Shown here in pieces: positions 1-5,307 of a stretch of DNA of 12,060 nt; the first letter of the stretch is position 1; each line of letters begins with the position of its first letter. Under the pieces are notes generated by a model. The model had not been told where the DNA came from and made no database searches. It was given only the letters and a program-made list of their open reading frames with translations. The stretch is from an uncultured Campylobacter sp. Its GTDB lineage: Bacteria > Campylobacterota > Campylobacteria > Campylobacterales > Campylobacteraceae. The position numbers and the translations under genes were made by a program. The stretch is from the NCBI RefSeq assembly GCF_938045535.1, contig NZ_CALIMQ010000075.1, positions 1 through 12,060 on the forward strand. Direction: 5' to 3'.

Positions 1-1
1 T

Positions 2-88
2 AAAATAAAATTTAGCCAAAAATTATCAGACATAGAAAATTTCTCAAATATTGTTATTAAAAATTGTGAAAGTGTTAATTCTAAATAA
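2..88 (+). CDS. 3' end of an unidentified gene (partial, runs off left edge)
   Basis: Reading from base 2, 28 sense codons are open before a TAA at 86-88. The other two plus frames close early (frame 1 begins with TAA and has TAG at 13). The peptide ends in ...NCESVNSK and is polar and lysine/asparagine rich, like the AT-rich gene that follows 19 bp later. No domain is recognisable in so short a piece. The supporting points are the open frame and the close spacing to a good ribosome binding site at 96-101. It could equally be a chance open frame in AT-rich DNA. Confidence 0.35.
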   Translation, partial: KIKFSQKLSDIENFSNIVIKNCESVNSK

Positions 89-95
89 CTCAATG

Positions 96-101
96 AAAGG
101 A
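96..101 (+). promoter_or_regulatory. Ribosome binding site for the disrupted gene
   Basis: AAAGGA lies 6 nt before the ATG at 108. It decides that the original start of the disrupted gene was upstream of the in-frame TAA, rather than the TTG at 201, which has no comparable leader. Confidence 0.5.
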
Positions 102-107
102 TAAAAA

Positions 108-825
108 ATGAGTGTAGAGCAAAAATTGTTTAACGAGATAGATAAAATCTGTAAAGCAACAGATTTATTGTAAACTTTACCACTTGGTGAAAAAGTAAAA
201 TTGCTAGAATTTAGGACACATTTGTGTGATATAAATGGTACCACAAAAGATGCGTTGGATATTGTGGTAAAAGCAGAAGATAACGACGATAAAATACGAA
301 CTTATTTTATAGAAATCAATGGTGCTTTGGCAAAAACAGCAACACAAAGTTCAACTGAAACATACGGAAACGCTGTTGCTTTTGGCATAACCAGTGCAAT
401 ATTAGCCGATAACTGGGATAATCCTTTTGCTTGGTTTATGGCTCTTGTTACAGCTGGTGCATATCACTTGCTTGGTAAAGTTACAGCAATTTCGCTTGGA
501 GATAAAGCAGAAAAAGAAGCAAAAATAGTGGCGACAAATTTGTATGATAGTTATATAAGTTTAGTTAAAAATAATAAAGATAGTAATTTGATTATTCAAA
601 CTGATAAATCTAAATTAGACACTTTTACAAAAGAAAATTTTGAAAATATTTTAACCAAACTTCCGTCAGATGCAAATTTAACAATAGCTCATAATGGTGG
701 AGATTACACGATTGATATAAATATTTCCAAAAAAAAAAGAAATCGATATTAATTCTAGTGTAAATTTGAATGAAAAAAATAAAGAAAGTGAAAATTTAAA
801 AATAAACTTAAAAGGTCCAAAATGA
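108..825 (+). pseudogene. Broken AT-rich hypothetical gene (in-frame TAA plus A10 frameshift)
   Basis: An ATG at 108 sits 6 nt after a clear AAAGGA ribosome binding site (96-101) and opens a frame MSVEQKLFNEIDKICKATDL. The frame hits TAA at 171-173 and then continues in the same frame without a stop from 174 to 752. Downstream of the stop the protein has a charged stretch, then a hydrophobic, glycine/alanine-rich segment (bases about 380-500) that could be one or two membrane helices, then a hydrophilic C-terminus. At 729-738 there is a run of ten A. With nine A the frame would run on through EIDINSSVNLNEKNKES to a TGA at 823-825 that overlaps the next ATG as ATGA, giving about 238 codons; with ten it ends at 752. 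The family is not recognised. Base composition is far more AT-rich than the genes to the right, suggesting acquired DNA. A shorter working protein from TTG at 201 cannot be excluded. Confidence 0.55.
729..738 (+). repeat. Homopolymeric A10 tract at the frame break
   Basis: Ten consecutive A residues lie inside the coding frame just before it ends. Loss of one A joins the upstream frame to a clean 29-codon continuation that stops exactly in an ATGA overlap with the next gene. Poly-A tracts are prone to replication and transcription slippage, and a poly-A/T tract is known to switch flgR in C. jejuni. Whether this tract varies here is not visible from one sequence. Confidence 0.6.
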
Positions 826-1457
826 AAAAAATCGTATTTTTGATCCTGCTTTTCGCCGCCGTCGCGCTCGCGCTCTACGTCACTTCGCGCGTCAATCCGA
901 GCCTTTTCGCCGAAATCAAAATCCTAGGCGCGCTGCTAAACGCCACGATCTTCGGCGTCGCGCTCATAGCCTTAGCGATCGGCGAAAAGGAGCTCGTGCG
1001 CTTTCCGTTTCTTACCGCCTCGCTACTGGCACTGTTTTCGGGGCTGGTAGAGGGCGTGCTGCTCTTCGAAAACCGCTACTACATCGCGATCACGGCGGCG
1101 GCGTTCGTCGCTTTCGTCTTTTATCTACAGATTAAGCACAAAAGATTTTCAAATAAAACTTATAAAAATTCTGCAGACGAAGGCTCTAAAGATTTAGATG
1201 AGAGCGCAAATTTAAAAGACGCGGATTTCGGCAGCGCAAAAGAGGCGCAGGAGCCGCAGAGCAAAAGCGGTGCAGCGGATGAAATTTTAAGCTTTAAAAG
1301 CGGCGGCGAAATTTCAAATTCTCAAAGCAAGGATGAAATTTTAGATTCTAGTGGCGACATCAGTGAAAATTTCGCGAGCGGCGCGGGTGAAAATTCCGCG
1401 CAAAATTTCAATCAGGATGGTGAAAATTCCGCGCCCGACGCAAGGCGCGATAGATGA
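822..1457 (+). CDS. Small membrane protein with acidic low-complexity tail
   Basis: The family is not recognised. The 211-residue protein starts at ATG 822, 6 nt after AAAAGG (810-815). Residues 1-106 look like four membrane helices (about 3-22, 33-53, 61-82, 86-105) joined by short loops. Residues 107-211 form a hydrophilic Ser/Asp/Glu/Ala/Asn-rich tail with repeated DEIL, GEIS, SENF and GENSA-like words and no predicted fold. The DNA of this tail carries ten RAATTY hexamers. Its stop overlaps the next ATG by 4 nt (ATGA), so it is probably translationally coupled to the second membrane protein. The sharp change from AT-rich to GC-rich sequence falls at its start codon. The tail is the odd part: the membrane domain alone would be a complete small protein. 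Confidence 0.75.
   Translation: MKKIVFLILLFAAVALALYVTSRVNPSLFAEIKILGALLNATIFGVALIALAIGEKELVRFPFLTASLLALFSGLVEGVLLFENRYYIAITAAAFVAFVFYLQIKHKRFSNKTYKNSADEGSKDLDESANLKDADFGSAKEAQEPQSKSGAADEILSFKSGGEISNSQSKDEILDSSGDISENFASGAGENSAQNFNQDGENSAPDARRDR
1166..1429. repeat. RAATTY hexamer cluster in membrane-protein tail
   Basis: Ten copies of AAATTT or AAATTC start at 1166, 1208, 1282, 1309, 1316, 1336, 1367, 1391, 1403 and 1424. They occupy different codon phases (for example EIL versus ENS words), so the nucleotide word is conserved rather than one peptide. Two copies share the longer context GAAAATTCCGCG. Confidence 0.75.
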
Positions 1458-1780
1458 TCAAATCCGCGCTGATTGCGCTTGCGGTGATATTTTTGCTGCT
1501 TTTAAATTTAGCCAATCTTTTCGGCATGATAGGCATAAGCGGGCCGGTGTCTGCGATGATCTGGTTTGCGATCAGCTTCTGCGGGGTTTTTTATCTATAC
1601 AAATTTTGCGGTGCAAAGCCAGTCGCGGCACGGATCGGGATCTTTGCCGTAGCCTTCATGGGCGGATTTTTCACGAGCGTTTTATACTACGGATTTTTTA
1701 ATTCGCAAACTTTGGAATTTGCCTTTACATACGCCTTTTTCGCGGTGGCTTTTACGCTCGGCATCGGCGTGATTTTGTAG
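1454..1780 (+). CDS. Small hydrophobic membrane protein
   Basis: The 108-residue protein is almost wholly hydrophobic, with about four membrane helices (roughly residues 4-25, 32-50, 58-80, 86-107) and few charges (K3, K50, K55, R60, E88). No family motif is recognised. The ATG overlaps the stop of the preceding membrane-protein gene (ATGA at 1454-1457), implying coupled translation and perhaps a shared complex. It is the last plus-strand gene before the convergent rodA gene, with about 100 bp between the two stops. It could be an inner-membrane partner of the upstream protein; no function can be assigned from sequence. Confidence 0.75.
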   Translation: MIKSALIALAVIFLLLLNLANLFGMIGISGPVSAMIWFAISFCGVFYLYKFCGAKPVAARIGIFAVAFMGGFFTSVLYYGFFNSQTLEFAFTYAFFAVAFTLGIGVIL

Positions 1781-1882
1781 CGAGCTTTAAAATTTAGCGC
1801 CTACTTCAAATTTCACCGCCGAAGCTCAAAATAAACTCGCGCGATTTTGTAGAATTTCAAAATTTATCCGTGCGGGCTAAAT
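1781..1882. other. Convergent intergenic gap rich in RAATTY, no clear terminator
   Basis: This 102-bp gap separates the stops of two convergent genes. I see no strong GC stem followed by a T run on either strand. It contains five RAATTY hexamers (starting 1790, 1808, 1852, 1860 and 1879), a density like that of the low-complexity coding inserts. Confidence 0.6.
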
Positions 1883-2989
1883 TTACATCCTGATCTTGTA
1901 GGTTTTGTAGTTATCCTTCATCCTAAACGTCAGCAAATTTTGCAAAATTCCAAAGAGGATCATAAAGGTGATGAAGCTGCTGCCACCGTAGCTAAAAAAC
2001 GGCAGCGGCACGCCCACGACGGGCGCGAAACCCACCACCATCGAGATATTGACGCCCGTGTAGATGAAAATGAGCGAGGCAAGCGCGCTCGTAAAGACCC
2101 GTATCAGATAATCGCTTTTAAAATCGTAGTTTAGGCTCAGCAGATGCAGTATCAGTAGCGCATACAGCGCGATCAGCGCGGCAGCCCCCACGAAGCCGAA
2201 GCGCTCGATCGTATAAGCGAAGATAAAATCGCTCGTCGCGATCGGTAGAAATTTAAAGTGCGTCTGCGTCGCTTCATCCTTATCCTTGCCGTAGATGCCG
2301 CCGTTTCCGATAGCTATGATCGCCTGCTTGACCTGGTAATTGGGCTCCTCGCTGATGAAATCGGCGATGCGCTTTTTTTGATAATCGTGCATGTTTTCGT
2401 ACAAAATCGGCGAGCTGGCCACAAAAACGATGATCAGCGTAAGCCAGATTTTTTTATCCACGCCGATGATGAAAAGGATCGCAAATCCCGTCAAAAAAAG
2501 TATCGCGGCGGTGCCTAGATCGGGCTCTTTAGCGATCAAAACGAAAGGTAGAAGTATGTAAAAGCTAAGGCGCAAAAAATCCTTCAGCCCGTAGCCGTTT
2601 TTCGGCGGCGGATTTTTGTGTATCAGATACATCAGCATCAGGATAAACGCGGGTTTCATCACCTCGCTGGGCTGCAACGTAAAATGCACGAACGGAATCT
2701 CCAGCCAGCGCCTCGCTCCTAGCTTGCTAACGCCGAAAAAATCTACGCTGAGCAGCAATATGATGTTGGTCCAATAAAATATCGGGATCAGATATAAAAA
2801 TTTGCGTATCGGAAAGAGAAAAAACAGCGTAAAAACGGCAAATCCTACGCCGAAATAAACCACCTGCTTCGAGGATAGTACGTCGTTTGCCTCGCTTATT
2901 AAAACGTATGAAAAAACCACTATCGGCACGATTAAAAAAGGTTGAATGAAATCAAAATATGCTAAAATCTTTTTGTCAATTTTAAACAA
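1883..2989 (-). CDS. mrdB: Peptidoglycan glycosyltransferase RodA/MrdB (SEDS family)
   Basis: This is a SEDS-family lipid II polymerase of the RodA type, an inner-membrane protein that builds sidewall glycan strands with a partner class B penicillin-binding protein. The 368 residues give about ten membrane helices. Family motifs are GARRWLEIP (91-99), QPSEVMKPA (106-114), KEPDLGTA (154-161), the LP-x3-SDFIF loop with its conserved Asp (248-257) and PLPFFSYGGSS (328-338). Length is usual for RodA, and the absence of an FtsW-like N-terminal extension favours RodA over FtsW. The start is TTG (complement of 2987-2989), 7 nt after AGGA on the minus strand; no ATG is better placed. It stands divergent from the rluA-type gene across 52 bp, the arrangement I recall next to flpA in C. 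jejuni. The partner PBP2 gene is not in the window. Confidence 0.93.
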   Translation of the reverse strand: MFKIDKKILAYFDFIQPFLIVPIVVFSYVLISEANDVLSSKQVVYFGVGFAVFTLFFLFPIRKFLYLIPIFYWTNIILLLSVDFFGVSKLGARRWLEIPFVHFTLQPSEVMKPAFILMLMYLIHKNPPPKNGYGLKDFLRLSFYILLPFVLIAKEPDLGTAAILFLTGFAILFIIGVDKKIWLTLIIVFVASSPILYENMHDYQKKRIADFISEEPNYQVKQAIIAIGNGGIYGKDKDEATQTHFKFLPIATSDFIFAYTIERFGFVGAAALIALYALLILHLLSLNYDFKSDYLIRVFTSALASLIFIYTGVNISMVVGFAPVVGVPLPFFSYGGSSFITFMILFGILQNLLTFRMKDNYKTYKIRM

Positions 2990-3041
2990 CGCTTAATCCT
3001 ATTAAAATTTTGACGTAAGAATAGCCAAAAAAGGTATAAAT
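2990..3041. promoter_or_regulatory. Divergent intergenic region, presumed promoters for mrdB and the rluA operon
   Basis: Both flanking genes point away from this 52-bp gap, so each needs its promoter here or overlapping the other gene. AGGA on the minus strand serves mrdB, and AAAAAAGG (about 3026-3033), 8 nt before TTG 3042, serves the rluA-type gene. AT-rich -10-like words are present but none can be chosen with confidence. Confidence 0.4.
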
Positions 3042-4709
3042 TTGGATAATCTAATAGCACAATGCAGCGAAAGGCTCGACGTTTTTTTAAGCTCGCAGCT
3101 TAGAATTTCGCGCAACCAAATATCAAGCTTAATCAAATCCGCGGCAGTCAGAGTGGACGGAGCCGTGCAAACTAAGCCCGGCTACAAGCTATCCGCGGGC
3201 GAGCTCGTGCACATCGACTACCCCGCGCCCGCGCCGCAGCAAATAATCGAGCAGCAGCTAAACTTCGACGTTGAAATTTTATACGAGGATGAGGATCTGC
3301 TCGTGGTAAATAAGCCCGCGGGGCTTACCGTCCACCCCGCCGCAAGCGTCAAAGAACCCACGCTCGTGGACTGGCTCAAGTCTCGCGGCTATCTGCTTTC
3401 CACGCTCGGCGGCGAGCTTCGCGCGGGCATCGTGCACCGCCTGGATAAACTCACCAGCGGCGCCCTGCTCGTCGCCAAAAACAACGCCGCGCACGCCACG
3501 CTCTCGGCGCAGCTAAGCGATAAAAGCATGGGGCGGATATACCTCGCGCTAATCGACCTGCCGCTGAAAGAGCCTTGCGTGATCGAGCGCCCGATCGCTC
3601 GCAACCCCGCAAATCGCCTAAAAATGGGGATTGTGCCCGGCGGGCGCAGCGCAAAGAGCGCGTTTTATGAAATTCTTAGCGGCGCGGAACTAACGGAGCT
3701 TCAAAACTCCGCCCAGAAGTGCGATGAAATTTTAGGCGCGGACGATGGCGCGGCTGCGGGCAAGAGCGCAGGGGCGGATAAAATTTCAGCCGCCGATAAA
3801 ATTTTAGCTGCGAACACAGGCGCAAGTAGAATTTCGGCTAAGGACAAAATTTCGGGCGACACTACGGATAAAATTTCAACGGGTGATGCGGGTAAAATTT
3901 CGGCTACCGATAAAATTTCAGACGCGACTACGGGTGCGGGCAAAATTTCGGCCGTGTCCACAGGCGGGGATAAAATTTTAAGCGCTAGCAGTGGTGCAGA
4001 TACGAGTAAAATTTTAGCGACCGACGTAAGCGCTCGCGGGAATGAAATTTTAAATGCAGACCCAACTGCGAGCGCAGATAAAATTTCGACTACCGACGCA
4101 AGCGCGAGCAAGAACGCGGGCATGGATAAAATTTTAAACGACTACGCAGGCGCGGATAACGCGGACGAAATTTCAAATAATTGCATGCGGAGTGCGGATA
4201 AAATTTCAATCCAAAGCGCAGATAAAATTCCAAGCAGCCGCGCAGACAACGCAGATAAAATTTTAACCGCCAAAATGAGTGCGGATCAAACCAGAGCCGC
4301 CCGTCTCGCCGAGAATAAATTTTTAAATTTTAAAAATCCCGCTCAAAACCAAAACCTGCCGCCGATAAACCTAAAGAGCTTTAATCTCGTCGCGGCAAAG
4401 CTCTTCACGGGCCGCACGCATCAGATCCGCGTGCATTTAAGCTCGATAAATCGGCACATTTTGGGCGATCATTTATACGGATTTAAGAGCGAAAACGCTA
4501 AAATTAGCAGGATTTTGCTCCATGCCTATTTGCTCTATTTCATCCATCCGCGAAGTGGCAAAGAGGTGAAAATATGCGCGGGCTTGCCGAGCGAATTTCT
4601 AAATTTTACGACAAATCAAAAGGTAAAGGATGAAATTTATGAAAAAATTTTACCAACTAACGTTGAGCGCTACTTTAGCGATACTAGCGGGTGGCTGCGC
4701 TATGTCTAG
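3042..4709 (+). CDS. RluA-family 23S rRNA pseudouridine synthase with a large low-complexity insertion
   Basis: An RluA/RluD-type enzyme that isomerises uridine to pseudouridine in structured RNA, most likely 23S rRNA. Residues about 8-60 form an S4 RNA-binding domain. The catalytic domain follows, with VNKPAGLTVHP (89-99), the signature HRLDKLTSG (132-140) holding catalytic Asp135, and the late motif LFTGRTHQIRVHL (454-466) then GDHLYG (475-480). Between RSAKSAFYEIL (202-212) and NLKSFNLVAAK (443-453), normally joined by a short loop, lie about 225 extra residues of Ala/Ser/Asp/Gly/Thr sequence with 18 repeats like ADKIS, ADKIL and NEIL. Without them the protein is about 330 residues, the usual size. 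Start is TTG with an upstream AAGG; no in-frame ATG precedes the S4 domain. Its last 71-80 bp overlap the flpA-like gene. First gene of an eight-gene run. Specificity (RluD or RluC-like) cannot be decided. Confidence 0.9.
   Translation: MDNLIAQCSERLDVFLSSQLRISRNQISSLIKSAAVRVDGAVQTKPGYKLSAGELVHIDYPAPAPQQIIEQQLNFDVEILYEDEDLLVVNKPAGLTVHPAASVKEPTLVDWLKSRGYLLSTLGGELRAGIVHRLDKLTSGALLVAKNNAAHATLSAQLSDKSMGRIYLALIDLPLKEPCVIERPIARNPANRLKMGIVPGGRSAKSAFYEILSGAELTELQNSAQKCDEILGADDGAAAGKSAGADKISAADKILAANTGASRISAKDKISGDTTDKISTGDAGKISATDKISDATTGAGKISAVSTGGDKILSASSGADTSKILATDVSARGNEILNADPTASADKISTTDASASKNAGMDKILNDYAGADNADEISNNCMRSADKISIQSADKIPSSRADNADKILTAKMSADQTRAARLAENKFLNFKNPAQNQNLPPINLKSFNLVAAKLFTGRTHQIRVHLSSINRHILGDHLYGFKSENAKISRILLHAYLLYFIHPRSGKEVKICAGLPSEFLNFTTNQKVKDEIYEKILPTNVERYFSDTSGWLRYV
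3727..4263. repeat. Array of 18 RAATTY motifs (extended word GATAAAATTTYR) inside the rluA-type gene
   Basis: RAATTY copies start at 3727, 3781, 3799, 3829, 3847, 3871, 3895, 3913, 3943, 3973, 4009, 4045, 4081, 4129, 4168, 4201, 4225 and 4258. Most share the context GATAAAATTT followed by TA or CR and encode DKIL or DKIS. Sequence between copies is variable and GC-rich. All intervals are multiples of 3, as the frame demands, and the first thirteen (54, 18, 30, 18, 24, 24, 18, 30, 30, 36, 36, 36, 48) are all multiples of 6. The following four are 39, 33, 24 and 33. At equal base composition about one copy per 1024 bp is expected. Confidence 0.9.
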
Positions 4710-5304
4710 CGCGCCTAGCGCAAGCGACGAAAGCCTGCCGCGCGTGGAGGGCATCAGGACGATCACGAGCGACAATGAGATCGGCCTTGAGTGGCCTAGA
4801 TACGACAGCAATACCGCCGTACTGGGCTTTGTCGTTTACAGAGCGCCTGCAAGCGGCGGCGAAGCCAAAAAGATCGCCACTATCGCAGATCCATACTCCA
4901 CCCACTACGTAGATACGAGGCTGCAGCCGGGCACTTCGTATAAATACACGGTGCGCACATACGGAGCCAAGGGCGTTTCGGCTCCTTCTCCCGTCGCTAT
5001 CGCAAGCACGGCGAAGATGTTAGAGTCCGTGCCGTTTGCGCAGGCGATCTACGGGCTTCCGGGCCGCGTTAAGATCATCTGGCGCCCGCATCCGGATCTT
5101 CGCGTAAGCTCCTATCTAATCGAGCGCCGTCCTAAGGGAGGAGAGTCATGGAGCACGATTAAAGAGGTTCGCGGCAGACTTAGTGCTGAATATATCGACA
5201 ATATCGATTATGGCGAAGGATACGAATACCGCATTACCGTCAAAACCGAAAACGGAGAGCTGTCCAAGCCTAGTGCAGTCATTGCCGCAGCGCAGGCAGA
5301 ATAA
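4639..5304 (+). CDS. flpA: FlpA-like fibronectin type III lipoprotein (two-domain form)
   Basis: An outer-surface lipoprotein related to the Campylobacter fibronectin-binding adhesin FlpA. From ATG 4639 the 221 residues have a short lipoprotein signal, MKKFYQLTLSATLAILAGGC, with the lipidated Cys at 20. Two fibronectin type III domains follow, about 34-124 and 132-216. The second contains WRPHPDLRV (148-156), nearly identical to the WRPHPDFRV fibronectin-binding site I recall in domain 2 of C. jejuni FlpA. That protein has three such domains and is about twice as long, so this is a short form. An ATG at 4630 is in frame, but 4639 is better placed, 8 nt after AGGA (4627-4630). The start lies inside the 3' end of the rluA-type gene, and trmB follows after 3 nt, the same order as in C. 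jejuni. Adhesin function is inferred. Confidence 0.82.
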   Translation: MKKFYQLTLSATLAILAGGCAMSSAPSASDESLPRVEGIRTITSDNEIGLEWPRYDSNTAVLGFVVYRAPASGGEAKKIATIADPYSTHYVDTRLQPGTSYKYTVRTYGAKGVSAPSPVAIASTAKMLESVPFAQAIYGLPGRVKIIWRPHPDLRVSSYLIERRPKGGESWSTIKEVRGRLSAEYIDNIDYGEGYEYRITVKTENGELSKPSAVIAAAQAE

Positions 5305-5307
5305 AGT

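Noticed and set aside
171..173. Stop-codon readthrough or recoding of the in-frame TAA
   Set aside because: TAA is not a selenocysteine codon and no stimulatory hairpin is seen. A nonsense mutation is simpler, especially with a second frame break downstream.
108..752. Pore-forming toxin-like hydrophobic hairpin in the disrupted AT-rich gene
   Set aside because: A hydrophobic, glycine/alanine-rich stretch is present, but there is no family motif and no complete neighbour to support a toxin call.
1781..1882. Bidirectional rho-independent terminator in the convergent gap
   Set aside because: I could not find a stable GC stem followed by a T run on either strand; the short AAATTT palindromes are too weak to count.
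3010..3040. TTGACG ... TATAAA as a sigma-70 promoter for the rluA operon
   Set aside because: The spacer would be 19 nt and transcription would begin after the TTG start at 3042, removing the AAGG ribosome binding site. The match is more likely chance in AT-rich DNA.
3701..4123. Minus-strand 140-codon open frame opposite the rluA insert
   Set aside because: It is a shadow: the palindromic hexamer makes the opposite strand read EIL/KIL words too. It has no ribosome binding site and no recognisable protein.
3727..4263. CRISPR-like array of short repeats
   Set aside because: Repeat units are only about 10-12 bp, spacing is irregular (18-54 bp), the stretch is one open frame within a conserved enzyme gene, and no cas genes are near.
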